A stretch of DNA of 64,000 nt from Lineus longissimus (lineage: Eukaryota > Nemertea > Pilidiophora > Heteronemertea > Lineidae), in the NCBI RefSeq assembly GCF_910592395.1, contig NC_088316.1, positions 310,001-374,000 on the forward strand. The letters run 5' to 3'. Both the position numbers and the translations under genes were made by a program. Positions 46,211 through 61,200 of the stretch are shown piece after piece. The notes under the pieces are model-generated. The model made no database searches. It had not been told where the DNA came from and was given only the letters and a program-made list of their open reading frames with translations. The stretch's first letter is position 1. Each line of letters begins with the position of its first letter.

Positions 46211-49200
46211 TCATATATTACTCGGCGTCAAATTACTGAGCACACTCGTCAAACGCGACGTTTGAAACGCAGGTAAGAAGTTCCTCGAAGGTCTTGAAAA
46301 TGCTTTGTCGCTTTCTGGATGCAACGTCCGTTCGTCCATTGGCGGTGGAACGTAGGGTTTGTTTTCAAACTTATATTGAGCCATTTCTCGTAATAATATG
46401 GCGTCTTTCGCACTTAGTTCTGAGAACATTTGCTTGAATATTCCCAACGGGTTCTGCAGCAGAATATGTGGAGGGTCGTATTCCAGCACTCGGCCATTGT
46501 CCATGATCTGGAAAGGAGAGATGTGACTTATTTCATACCTAAAATGTGATCTGGACAATAGGACTGTTATGGTTCTAATGGTTAGAAATGTAAGTAAGAC
46601 AGTTCTGCTATTTTCTGATATTATGGTCGAGACAAATGAGGCAGGCATTATGCATCTTGAAACTTAAGGTTAACACAAAGATTAGAACTCACTGGATGAT
46701 GTTGCCAAGTTTCGCCACAGAAATTGGCCAAAACTTTCCAATTTGTTTCTGGTTGTGACTTAAGCCTTTCTTGCTATTCTTCAGGTTGTGACTATGTCTC
46801 TAGTTGATATGACTGTCTTGTGATTGCTTGCCCCACATATGGCTAACTTACCAGCACTCTGTCAAAGTCAACGACACTCTGTATTCGATGTGTTATAACT
46901 ATCACTGTACATTGTTCAAATCTGCTCCGCAGGATGGACTGGATGGCGCTGTTAGCTCTGAAAATGAAATGGTCCAGGACCATGTGCTCACCTCGGGTAA
47001 TGTAATGCATGTCATTTACAGTCGATATGGGGAGAACAGTTTCTGGCTAGTTTTGATTCCATTGAATGATATTATTCTTCTCGGCTCAATGGCACCAAAG
47101 AAAATTACTGGTACCCTCTAAGTATAGCATTTTGGTTATAAAGTTGACTGAATTTCAGGGTTATTGAAGAGTGTACATGTCACATGGAAATTGGTTGACA
47201 TCTGTTCAACAGTTTAGAAGTAAGTACGACTTTGTTGGATTTCCAAGATGGCAGCCTGGTAGTCAGGCACAGCAAGTCATTTTTCTGCCCTCCAACATGG
47301 CTGACCGAGAAAACACACCTTTGAGGAGCACATGATATGATTCTAGAGAATACTGAATGTATATTCTCATGACACAGCCCATTTGGGAGATATGTCTTCT
47401 GCAGAGAAACTAGTGTTTGTTTGAGGACTGTTCGCACATGAGGCCAATTGAAGTTGTCATCCAGTGCCAATGTTTCAGAAGTGAACAGGTTCACCTGAGA
47501 GAACCTACCTAGCATCATAGCATGTCTGTATCTCCTCCAGGACTAGCACCGTGGTCCCCTTCAGCAGCGCGCGGGCCAGACATAACAGCTGTATCTGGGC
47601 TGAGCTGAATATGGGCTTATCTGTGGAAACTATTGTGTGAAGTTTATTTGGAAGACATTCAACTTTTGTTTTCATCTGGACCTGAAAGAAAAAGAACTTG
47701 ATGCAATTTGAAATACAAGTCCGTTGTTGTAATATGGTCACCTCTCTAATAAGAACAATACCGGTACTAAGGACATCCTAATAAAGATAGTCTACAGTAC
47801 TTACATCCTCTAAAACCTTCCACAGCATCACATCCGTCAGTTTACTCAACGGGTCCAGATTCTGTCGCAGGCTGCCAGAGATGAGTTTGGGGTCATCTGG
47901 GATGACACAGATCCTCTCTCGTAGGTCAGACAGCGCCACCTCTCGGAGATTGACAGCATCGATCCATATTGACCCCTTGTACGGCACAAGATGGAGGAGG
48001 GAGGAGATGAGAGCGTGCGGGTCGGCACCCTTCCGTCGCAGGACACCAACCTGGAGAAAGAGAATTGACAGAGTCAGTTCAACTCGTTATGTGAGGTGAA
48101 TCAAATTGGGACTATTTCAATTGCTTTATCAGTTACCCACCCAAAATCACCATGAAGAGTATCACACACCTTTTGTGCGGTCATGACAGAACCCCTGCAA
48201 TGAAATCAGACTAGATCACGGTGACAGACAAGGCTTAAAATAGAGGAACTAGTGAGTACACCAATATCCACAGTGGCTTCATGGAGTGCCGATGATGAGC
48301 CTTGGACGGCCTATTTCCAAAATGGGACATCTTACCAACCTTTTCATAAGCTCGGAAACAACACCAGAAGTTTCTCAACACCTTTGGACTTTTCTCTTTG
48401 TACTGTAGAGTTGTCCCCTCATATGTGATGATACCATATGGTGGCCAGTTTTGTGCGAGGTCGAGTGTTGTCCGTATTGGACCCTCGGCTTCGAGGTTCT
48501 TGTGGTGAAGAAGACGACTCACTGAGGTCATCTGGAGAAGATAAGGAAAAGGTTTTTTGAGAAAAAGTCAACAAATGTATAATCTACCAAAAACTTTTAC
48601 ATCTGAATGTAACTGGAGACAATGTCCATATTTTAAATTCTGGAGACAATGTCACAACCTGTTAACTGCGCTTGAGACAACTTACAACCACTTTTAATCC
48701 ACAAACATTGGTTACAAAATGTGGAGAAGAATCGTTTCCCCGAAATCGATTCCTGACTGATTCCTCTTACCATGTGTGCCAACTGTGAGGATTGTCTCGT
48801 GGAGAGGTGGCACAACCAGTGAAGACGCACGCCGTACACCAAGGCCAGGCCTACAAGACTGCCACGCAAATCTGTGAATAGAACAGGTGATATACCTACT
48901 ATAAGACAAAGAAGAGGAAAGTATTCACATAACACTGTAACAATGACCAGGTGATTGCAATACTGGAAACCAAACGTCATCCTACCAGGGGATGAGATGT
49001 CTGTCTTCTATCATGAGCTCCATCCAGCTCATGACCAGGCTCAACACTGCTCGACTCCCAGCTCTGGGGCCAACGGGCAAACCACTAGGCCATAAAGGAA
49101 ATCCTCCATGGCCAGCAGGTTAACTATGCCACATAACTAGGGGTAAAGTACAAGTTTGAAATATCTACTTTCACAGTTTAGTGCTGGTATTATGTTTCCC

Positions 49201-52200
49201 AATGCCATAATAGAGTAAGAAGAAACAACATACCGCTCGCAGCGACAACAGAAATGAATGCCAGCATGGTGACCAGGATGATGAGGATGCAATCAAGTCT
49301 GACGGCCAGCCACTGATTGGCCTCAATCATCAGGTAGCTTGTTGCCGTCAGGTGGTCTTGTTTGTGATCAAAATGGCGGAGGTAACGCTCTTGTGAATCG
49401 AGCGATCTGATTGGACGGATGCCGTGCATTGTGTTGGAGACATGGGTGTACGCTTGTTCTTTAGCTGAAAAAATCCTTCACTTTTAGTTGGTTTGATATG
49501 GAGACAAAGTCACAACTTGTGTAACTTCACCACAGACAACATCACAACCAGAGACAACATCACAACCAGAGACAACATCACAACCACGATCGTCTGTCCA
49601 CTGAAATGTTATGGGATATCTGGCCCTGCTACATATCTACTGCACTCAAAGGTTTAGATTGTTACTGTGGCCAGCTTCATGAACACGGGACAACTTCTGC
49701 TTGGTGATTAATCTGCTAGGTGTAATATTATTGCCCCTTTAACACTCACCATGACTCTCCAGTTGCCTGAGGTCACACGCGGCGGCAAGGTAATAGTAGC
49801 GTAAGAAGATGTAGATGATGGTCTGTGGGATGAGGAGGAGGAACATCCAGGGGTTGCAGCCACCGATCAGGACGACCGTACACAGACCGGAGAAGAAAAA
49901 CTGAAAATAGAAAAGATACTCCATGATGGTGGGGTCATTTCAGCGCATGTCCTCGACTCTCCTACCCACACTACACATATCTACATGAGAGTCAACTGCT
50001 GTGGGCATCACCACACTGTCAATTTCTGTGCGATTCTGGGGGGAGGGGGGATTCCAGAGTCTCCTGCCTCCAACATTTTCAATTCATCTCTTTCAGATCT
50101 GCGCCTCACTCTAGTATGACTGAGAAAGACAGCATCCCAATCCTCTTTCAACTGAGAAGTGTCCCCTAACTTTCCATGAGTGGGGTTCGGGCCTTGGGAT
50201 AGGGGCTAGGGGCTTGGAGGTTGGGGGGTAGACTCACCTGAAGAGTATCAAACATTTGAACGAGCATGGCATCATCGATGATAAACATATCGGTGGAAAA
50301 CATCTTTGTCAGCTGACCTGAAAGACAGAAAGTTATCATTATTGCACGCGATGCCTCCCAACGAAGCCAACCTTTGCGGCAAAGAAGGCCCAACACCAAC
50401 GCGAGAAGCTCCAACTTCTGAATCGGGTGTGTAGGATGGTTTGTCCCCGAGCCTGAGGGTCTTGGTCACAGGTTGTGGGCTGAATCGGGTGTGTAGGATG
50501 GTTTGTCCCCAAGCCTGAGGGTCTTGGTCACAGGTTGTGGGCTGAATCGGGTGTGTAGGATGATTTGTCCCCGAGCCTGAGGGTCTTGGTCACAGGTTGT
50601 GGGCTGAATCGGGTGTGTAGGATGGTTTGTCCCCAAGCCTGAGGGTCTTGGTCACAGGTTGTGGGCTGAATCGGGTGTGTAGGATGGTTTGTCCCCGAGC
50701 CTGAGGGTCTTGGTCACAGGTTGTGGGCTGAATCGGGTGTGTAGGATGGTTTGTCCCCAAGTCTGAGGGTCTTGGTCACAGGTTGTGGGCTGAATCGGGT
50801 GTGTAGGATGGTTTGTCCCCAAGCCTGAGGGTCTTGGTCACAGGTTGTGGGCTGAATCGGGTGTGTAGGATGGTTTGTCCCCAAGCCTGAGGGTCTTGGT
50901 CACAGGTTGTGGGCTGAATCGGGTGTGTAGGATGGTTTGTCCCCAAGCCTGAGGGTCTTGGTCACAGGTTGTGGGCTGAATCGGGTGTGTAGGATGGTTT
51001 GTCCCCAAGCCTGAGGGTCTTGGTCACAGGTTGTGGGCTGAATCGGGTGTGTAGGATGGTTTGTCCCCAAGCCTGAGGGTCTTGGTCACAGGTTGTGGGC
51101 TGAATCGGGTGTGTAGGATGGTTTGTCCCCAAGCCTGAGGGTCTTGGTCACAGGTTGTGGGCTGAATCGGGTGTGTAGGATGGTTTGTCCCCAAGCCTGA
51201 GGGTTTTGGTTACAGGTTGTGGGCTGAATCGGGTGTGTAGGATGGTTTGTCCCCAAGCCTGAGGGTCTTGGTTACAGGTTGTGGGCTGAATCGGGTGTGT
51301 AGGATGGTTTGTCCCCAAGCCTGAAGGTCTTGGTCACAGGTTGTGGGCTGAATCGGGTGTGTAGGATGGTTTGTCCCCAAGTCTGAGGGTCTTGGTCACA
51401 GGTTGTGGGCTGAATCGGGTGTGTAGGATGGTTTGTCCCCAAGCCTGAGGGTCTTGGTCACAGGTTGTGGGCTGAATCGGGTGTGTAGGATGGTTTGTCC
51501 CCAAGCCTGAGGGTCTTGGTCACAGGTTGTGGGCTGAATCGGGTGTGTAGGATGGTTTGTCCCCAAGCCTGAGGGTCTTGGTCACAGGTTGTGGGCTGAA
51601 TCGGGTGTGTAGGATGGTTTGTCCCCAAGCCTGAGGGTCTTGGTCACAGGTTGTGGGCTGAATCGGGTGTGTAGGATGGTTTGTCCCCAAGTCTGAGGGT
51701 CTTGGTCACAGGTTGTGGGTTATTGCACAGACATTAGAACAGCTCATCACAGAACCATGAAAGCATGTGTTGAGACTAAGGGCTGGTACTGCAGTCATCA
51801 TTAACAGCAAGCAGTGACTACAGAAACAAAAGGATCTGTTATACCGAGTCAACTCATAAATGTACCGGCAGTGATAGACGCTGGGATTGTCGCCCAAGTT
51901 TTTCAACTCACTTTCATTGGCCTGGACATACTGAAGCGGCGCTGACATCACGGCATTAACCACGCGCCGATGAAGAATACGTGCAATCTTTCCCATGAGG
52001 CCATAGTAGGTGACGGAGCGGCACAGCACCAGGATTAAAAGGCTGAGTCCAACGCCAAGGAGGATGAGAACTCCATTCATTTCAGAACGATTGAGAGAAA
52101 TAGGATCGCTCACGGTGGCATTTGGCTGGTTGAGCTGTTCATTCTGGATCACCCTGTAATAAAGGTTGAGGAAAACATTGTGGATCGAGTAAGTCAGCCC

Positions 52201-55200
52201 AAAGTCCTCAGAAAGTCTTTTTGTCATCAAGGTCTAAAATCCATCAACTAGAGGTATTGGTGAGTGTCTCATCAAACAACCCTGGGTTAGAGGTTTGTTT
52301 TCTCCCACAACCTCGGTATCTCAGCTTCAGGCGGCATTTTAGTTCTGTATCACTGTATACGGTAAGAAAACAATACCAATCCATTTTGGTATCAATTACT
52401 TAAACACATTGTTAAACTGATGGGCGCAATTATAAATCATTTAGAAAAACACCTTGTTAATCAATGTACAATAATTCTGTTCACTGGAAGATATGATGAG
52501 CCCTGCTGAGGAGCCATCATTTGAATAAATTCAAGTGCTTTCATCTCCACATTACCTGAACCTCTTCAGGAGCTTTAGAACTTCAGCGGCATTGATTGCG
52601 GACAATAATGAAATATGCAGCGGACACACACAGACACAATAGAATAGAACACTTCACATTGAAAATTTAACAGCTTTTTTCAGGTTGGCGCCTGAAATGA
52701 ACTTCAAGTCTGGTATCTTGACAGCTCTTGATAATATGCAACACACTTGATCCCAATCGTGACGTAAAATATCATGAAATTTTGAATATTCTGTTTTTAA
52801 AGGCCCTTCTGACAAATAACTGTGGTTCTAACGCCAAATATAGAAATGGAAGTGGAAATAAGACTCACCAATATGCCAGCCACCAGTCGAACATTACATA
52901 AGAAACCTGCAATGAGAATCAGGGGACAGTGACAAAAACTCAATGAGGGTAGTAAAACTCAACTAATATGTTAAGATGTTCTGATCACTGTGGTAGTGTC
53001 AATCATCTTTGCTGAAGAGAGAATTGTGTAACCAAGATCCTGTATGAAAATATGGGATCAGGCGGCACTGTGTACAGTTCCTTAAAGCATAGATACTTTT
53101 AAATAGACCTCCATCCAACTCAGGTCATTGTAGTGATGACAGGCAAACGGGTAGGAAAACATTCTAAGAACGTTGAGAAAGATCCAACTTGCCTGAGTTA
53201 GAAACAAAAGTAATCCTAACAACACGATGCCACACACGCCCCATCCAAGGTTGAAATAGCGCAGATACGTCCTCCAGGTCACCTCCATTAGCCCACTGTC
53301 TCTACTCCTGGGGACAAGTTTCTCTCCATCCTCAAACTGCAAAAAAGAATTATGGTAAGGGAAAGTGACTTAAGTTCATGCATCATGTCTCTGTGACACC
53401 AAGACCAGGATGCAACCAACTCCCATTTTACAGTTTTAACAAGATTGTGGGCCCGGCTGTCTGAAGCAAGTCAGGTCATCAACTCAGTGATGTCTAATGC
53501 TGCCTTACTGTTGTTGATTAATCTTTGTGCCATGCTATTGATATTATGAAAGAGACACACAGCGTGCAGGAAAGACAAGTCAGTTGCCACAACCCAAACC
53601 AGGGAATACCCGGCTACACTCAAAGCCATGCAGAAGACTCGTACAGGCAACGTACAGAACACTGATATTCTGTTACAGGAACAAGGACACAACACCCAGA
53701 AAGCATGCAGTCTAATTCAGTCCACCAAAAACTCAAAACCAAAATGGCAAATATAGGGCATTATCTTTCAAACCACACCTCGCAAATCAAACATAGAGAG
53801 TGAATACAGTGCACGGCTTAAATCAAGTTTATTAGTGAAAGGGTATCACATGATGCAAGTTCCCAACAGACGTCAAGCGCTAAAGGTCAAGGCCAAAAGG
53901 CCAAAAGGTCAAGGTTGTCAAGCAATGATGCAGCAAAATAGAACAATCCAAGATGTGGCACACAGTCAAAAGAGGGCGTTATATTTACCACCGACAACTC
54001 GTAGAAGTAGCGTTCCCACATCTGATGAAGAGTAGTACATTTCGTTACCATGGTGACCAGGCAGTACAAACATATGTAAATGGACGGATGTGAACAATTG
54101 AAATTGTGGCTTGAAAATGGATTGTGTAATATAGGTTATGTAATGATGTCACAGCACCAACCTCACTATGATTCTTTCTGGGGTTCTTGTCCTAACAGAC
54201 TTCTGACAAGAAAGAATAAGTCTAAACCAACTTAAATCTTTCTTGGCCTCAGTGAGTTACCCAACAGAGAATGGCTGTACGCACTGTGATACAAACCACT
54301 CATTTAAGGGGACATCACAGAGTCTAATATCAATTATTCATCGGTGAAAATCTTGTGATGAAAGTCAAGGTTCAAATCCATTGAGACAGAAATTCTGTAT
54401 GTATCAAATGTACAGGATAATTTTGTAGCCAATATGGAGGCCCGTGACACTGAAGGTCAGTGTGACGTAAACGTGACCGGTGTAAACCAGTCTTTATGTT
54501 AGTATTGTAGCATTTAGTCTGCTGTTGTGAGCTACAAGTGACAAACCCTTTCTGAAACCTGAGATAACACCGAAATGGACCCGCTAATCTAAATGTGGTC
54601 AAGTTGGGCTAACGGATGTCCAGGAATGACATGATTCCACTGTATTTAATTCAGATAAGCTAGAGACTGTGAATGAAGTTAAAATTGCCACAACCCATTT
54701 TAAGCCTTGTCGATGTTCGGTAAAACAAAAAACAGGGGACGAAAATTACAAAAAACGAAGAGACAACGACTTAGCTATTCTACACGGCTCACCAACTGTG
54801 CCCAGACAGGGACCTTGTCTTTAACCTAGACACAACAAAACATGCCAGATTTAGACATACCATCCCGAGACAGGACAATTACATGAGGTACACTGGGTTG
54901 ACATTCCAACATTCTGCCTCCCCATAATGCCAAACAGACAAGAACATAACGTATTGAGTCCATTTATCCATAATGTGACCACTGCCGCTCATGACTTGTT
55001 TGTTAAGTGCATCTTGAAACTATAAAGTTCTCTATCCTTAACTAATACCAACAGAGATTCTCCCTCTGAAAGTGAAGGTTCCCCCAACTGACCCCAGTTC
55101 CTCAGCCTATATTGTATATGACATGCAAAATTGCCACAATTATCATTAATCATACTTAATCCTCAGCTCTGACACGTAAACCATAGCACAGTGTCCTTCC

Positions 55201-58200
55201 TACAGCCACGTGAAGTTCAGTGGATAACATTAGATTCATCTGGAAGTAAACAAATACCTAACCTCTAATTCGATTTCCACTTCGTCAATATCTGTCGTAT
55301 GTAACTTCTTCAGTTTCTCAAGTTCCCCGATGACTTTCTCAGGAAGGTCGCCGTTTGCAATCTTCTTCGATATAAGTCCACGACAGTCACGCAAACTCTC
55401 ATAACCATTTCCATCTGCCTTCAGATATTTATCATATTCAATAACAGATGTAACTCTGCCCTGAAATATGGAATATTTTGGGTTTAGAGTAGGCGGAGGT
55501 CAGCTGTTTACAGTTTTGACCCTACAATTTAAAGCAAATTGCTAAATCTAGGCCATCATGGCACGGATGGTAGAAAGCTAACAGTACTGTCAGGATCCAA
55601 AGTAACGACCCGGCTGATCATAATGGTCATCATCAGCTGACAGTAGGAACTTACCCCTTCAATTTCAATAACCTGTGTAGCTGCCTTATGCTGATGCGCA
55701 TTGTTCGATATGAGGATGATGGTTTTATCGCGCAGGAGACCGTGGAGACACCTGGTGAGGATTCTGTTAGTTATACTGATCTCCATCAAACTGAATGGGT
55801 CGTCTAACAAGAAGATGTCTGCGTCATTATAAATTGCCCTGAAAATGGATACGAATATTATATACCCAGCCTTAGAGCCAGACTCGAGTTCATATATATA
55901 CCCCTGTTTCCCAACGTGGTTGGATCCATGTTAATGTGTTGACTGTTGGTTTACCATAATGGGATAGTTAATGGGTTAACTGTTGAAGGAAAACCTAATC
56001 ATGCATTTTGTCCCCGGATTTTCAACTTCACTAACGCGATCACCCCGGTAACACGACCACTCAACCTTGGTCCCATGAGTGGTCGTGTTACCGGGGTTCA
56101 ACTGTTATTCATTTTACAGGTTTTGCTAATGGAAATATAATCAACACCAGATTATGTACTTGTGCCACCTGTTGGTGACTTGTCACAACCAGTCACGGAC
56201 TACATCATGGTCAACCCTTAATGGCTGAAATAGAGTTCCCGCTCACCTAGCGAGGGCAAGTCGCACCCTGATGCCATCATCAGGTGTTATATCCTGGTCC
56301 CTGATCTCCGATAAATCCCCCGCCGAGTAGCGCTCAATGTCATGGACGAGTTCACACGCATCTATAATCCGCCGATATCTGTCACTGTCGAAATCGGCAC
56401 TGAAGAGCACATTGTCACGTATCGAGCCAGCGAATATCCACGAATGTTTACTGATGTATCCCAGCTTGCCTTTCACCTGGATGCTGCCCGATGCTGTCTG
56501 GAGCTCACCCAGGATGGAGGAGAGAATGGAAGACTGAAAGGCAAAATGACTATCTGAGAAGGAATAACGTTTTTAAAAGTTTGCTGCGGAGTGATTTCGG
56601 GATGTAATGATGAGAAAAGATAGCTGCACAAAGAGTGTGGAAGACATACATAACTGTTACTATCACCCTCAGGATGTAGCCAACACTTCTTAAAACATGG
56701 AGAAAATCGGTTGGTAATACATCTGTCAGTTTCGAGTTGAACTAAAGCCAAATACAGATAATCGTTGAGGACATAGCTTTGCGTCAATAGTGATTAAAGA
56801 GTTCAAATGTTAATCTCAGCCCCTCACCTTTCCTGAACCTCTTGGACCCGTAATACAAACAAACTGTCCCCTCTTGATCTCCAAGTTGATATCGTCTAAT
56901 ACTGTCTTGGTACGATATGTATTCTGAAAGAAACGTATCACAGAGAAAAACTGCAGTATTGCCCTGACTTCCCAAGATATACATCGGGACTTCCCTTAAT
57001 TAGTACACACCAATGTCAGAATGACACCCAAGGCCTTAACGCTGTGAGTCGGTAAGGGTTAATATCATCATCTAGTGAATGCACAATGAGTGTGTCGTAG
57101 TTGACTCAACTGATCATCTTTAGGTGGCAGGGAGGGAAGATCTCCATCGTGGAGTAGATCATACAGAAATTCAATTGGCCAAAACTCAGATACACATACG
57201 ACACACAGAATGAGTTATTGTGGTGAGGAGAGATTGAACTTACAATATTCCAATTGGCAGAGTAGTCATTAAACTTAATGACCGTATCTTTGGCTAATGA
57301 GGGCTCGTCTTGGAGATTGTCATGTTCTAATGTCTTCTCTTCTAAAGTGAGGAAATCCTTGAATGAAAAGTCGACGAGATTAGATATATTTATGAACGGG
57401 GAGAGTGGACTCCTGATTGAGAGGCTTAAATCGGTCAACTCCTGGCCTAGGGATGTCTTACTCAACTGGTTGTGGCCTCCCTGCTTACTTTGTGTAGCTG
57501 TTTCAAATGAATTATTTGGCATTTGCTCTCGTTAGCGAATATTGAATGCCATGGCGCCCAAGGTCACAATCAAGGCATGATGTGAAAACCGTTTACTAAC
57601 CTGAATTTTCTTGATTGAATTCAAAAGTTGTGCTCCATCTGCTGCACACCACGGCAGAAACAAACTAAAGTTAGTGTGCAGTATCTCCACCAGGGCAAGC
57701 ATGACGATCACCTGCTTGGCGCTGAAGCTATGCCCAATCATAACGTAAACAAGAATAACGAGAAAAACAGCAATTTTACTAAACGCGACATGAATGGCAG
57801 CCGTCAAGCCACGAAGTTGTGACGCTCTTTCGTTGTAACGAGTTTCGTTTCTTCTTGTGATGGCAATATGCGACGTGAACGGTCGTTCCCAACAGTTTAT
57901 TTTTAGAAACTTCATGGTTGCGATAAGTTCTTCCATGATGGTCGCTCTTGTGCTACGATAGATCTTGGCTCGTCCGCTGAAAAAAGATGGAACTATATTA
58001 TGATTCTGCACGGCGATTTTGAAAGTAATTGAATAATAACTTGAACAATGGTAGCTTATCAATCCATGTTCAATAGCCGACTCTCTCATCAAAACGTCAA
58101 CATCGTGATTTATGGGGCAATAATTCTGCGTCGTTTTAGATACGGAAAAAATACATAAACCAAAATCCTATTCTACTGTAACTTTAAAGGCCGTGTGTAT

Positions 58201-61200
58201 TTGTCCAATTTTGAAATTGAATTTGAAATATTGCTATTATATAAATAAACTGTGATCATGGTGATGAAGAAGGTTTAACAAGGTAGTGTGTATGTAGTGA
58301 TATAGAAGCACCTTACATGCCAATTTTCATCACACTGGCACATCTAGTCAGGCGCTACAGCTATTGTTTTTTCCTATTGTAAGTGGGACACATAAAAACA
58401 ATCTACACAGACCAACTGTACCTTTAAGTTGAGATACTTGGTATGGTCTTAAGATATTGGGTAAATCAGCCAAGGAAACATTCTAATCAAGTCCAGTAAT
58501 TAGCAATTAATCATGACCAATGGAGTGGAATAGTAATTATCACAAAATCAATATGATAAACAGACCGACCACATGTTTTAGACCAGTTGTCAGTAGAATG
58601 CTGTTCTAAGATTTTTCATGTTCTTACAAGATATGCTAAGGTTACAGGATTTTTCTCCGACAGGGGTGTACCTCGTTTCTTCATTCCTAAGGAGTAGACT
58701 CTGGAGAGTTTACAATGCCACTATTGCTGGGCGCTAATTGGGTTTATAAGCTTTGTGACTCCATCTGCGGCCAGGGAGAGAAGCGTATCTCATGATGTCC
58801 ACCTGGTGGTGTCTTTTGTATGACATTAGGTACCAGGTACTCGGCACCAGGTACTCGGCACCAGGTACTCGGCACCAGGTACTCGGCACAAGGTACTCGG
58901 CACCTTGGTTCTCATTCAAGAGAGGACGCAATGTAAAGTTAGATAATTTGCTCAAGGACACACACACAGAAAAGCCCCAATGTTGAACCTACCGAGAGTT
59001 GAAGAGTGTGTCCTCTGGTATCTTTTAGGTCAAATTTCAGAAGGTTTTCTCAAGTATGGTAGACTCACAGCACAGACCATTCCTCCCTTCATCACTTATA
59101 CTCACCCCTGTTTAGCGAACTGGTGTCCCATGATGAGTTGAAATGGAATGAGAAGAGTAAGCACAGCGACCGCGACAAGACAGACCGGGCCGAACCCAAC
59201 ATATAACCATAGCAACGGCACAATCGCACAGGCCTCGGCGATTCCTATCCAGACATGCTGCACCATTAGAATACTCTGAAAAGAAATTGACAACGTTTCA
59301 TTACATTTGCTTCTGTCCAAGTAGCAACTAATTGGCTCCCCTGTCTGAGGGGTCACATGGTCAAATTCAAAGAACTTTCTCAAATGGATGGATGGAGTGC
59401 CACCCCTGGTTCAGCACCTATATCTCCATGGACAGGGGTGTTATTCAATGAGTCAACTCATGCAGATCGGGAAGAACAAGATTTTGATAAACTTCCCAAA
59501 ATTCACTGCTAAAGTCATCGAGAACTTACTGTTTCTAGTCGTTTCGCATCACTAGCGATAAGATTCAGCGGACTTTCAGCAACTTCGCCAAGAATATTGT
59601 TGTAGCTCAATTTCAGAATCTGTAACATAATATGTATAAAATGTATCAAAAAAAGTTTTGGGACTGATGATGTTGGTTCATTTTGAGCAGAAAAAAAACC
59701 AGTGAAATTTTTTTTTTTACTTTCAGTCAGTTCATAATTAATTGGCTGACAACCAATTCATGTTGGACACAAAACTCAATGGGGTTCCCCAAAATATCAA
59801 AATGTCAAAAACCAAATATTTCCGTCACTGTCCAGGAATCAAGAGGTTCTTCCACACAAAACTACTTTCACCGATCAATGAAAAAACAACGTGTGTAATT
59901 CATTGATTATTTCATAAATAATGGCTCTATTATGTGCTTTACTTTACAACCACGCACTAGAGAATGAAATTTTAATGGAATTGGGTTTCTCAATCACTTC
60001 AACAGAGTTTAATGGAATAGAGAATGTTTTGATTTAGAGTGCCATGAATAAAGTATGGTAGGTATAGTCAGCGTGGCACTGTGGTAACATCAGGCCCTCT
60101 CACCTCGGAGGTCCCGGGTTCGATTCCCTGTCAGTCCCAGTATACTCATGTGATAGAAAGGGTGTCTTTCTTCGACTGCGTAGGTTTCCTCCTACACTAC
60201 AAATCGCCCAAATACTGTCTAAGAGCCAACAATGAATGAGCCAAGTTTTTAGTTCACCTGCTCTTGACTCGAGATTCTAAAAGCCATCATAGTGAACATA
60301 CCTTACGATAAATGAGCCCCGTAACTGCGGACTGAATCTTCAGCCCCTGGTGGTAGAAATGGAACCGCGTATGACTGACTATCGACATGAAGAGATAAGC
60401 AAGTGATATCCCAAGCGCTAGGAGATAGATATCTAACTGTGTGTACGAACTCGACGCTTCAAATGACCAGATTAATTCTCCAATGAGCACCACGAGACCA
60501 ATTTTCAATGATTCCTGAAAGTAATAAAATAAACTTGTTTCATATTTTCAAGGAAGAGGGTGCTTTTCAAAGAAATGAACAAAGAATATATAATACACCC
60601 AAAGTGACATCAAATGACCATCAGAATAAATCTATCAACAGAATTGTTGTTTTATTGTATCAAATTAACCCTTGCACTGCTACCAAATATCGTTATCCAG
60701 GGAAAGGCTTAATTAGTGGACTAGTGGATCCATCATGTGTTGTGTCCCTTCATAAGAAGCCTTAATTAGTGGACTGGTGGATCCATCATGTGTTGTGTCC
60801 CTTCATAAGAAGCCTTAATTAGTGGACTGGTGGATCCATCATGTGTTGTGTCCCTTCATAAGAAGCCTTAATTAGTGGACTGGTGGATCCATCATGTGTT
60901 GTGTCCCTTCATAAGAAGCCTTACCTCTAGAAAGAGTGTGATCCCACAACCAATGAGCTGTGACCCATAGCACCGTAGTAACGCCCTCAAGAGGCTGCTC
61001 TGACCTGACGTCCTCCACTGGTAAAGCTCCTTCTCCCATTCCCTGGAATAGATGATGAGACAAGGTAAGGAAATCATACACAAGCAAACTCACGTTGACC
61101 TTATCTTAGTCCAATGGATGAGTCACTTTTCTCCACTGGAACTTTGGCTGCACCTTCATGCTCATACAGAGTGTTCAACTGGAACTCCACTGGAACTTTG

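Noticed and set aside
47846-48099. Alternative frame through NBD2 exon 47805-48050 that might restore a P-loop
   Set aside because: The other frame is open but shows no ABC motif. The used frame matches KGSIWIDAVNLREV and SGSLRQNLDP of the family.
60068-60140. Possible tRNA gene
   Set aside because: The A and B boxes are present but no acceptor stem or anticodon arm pairs; it is better read as a SINE head.
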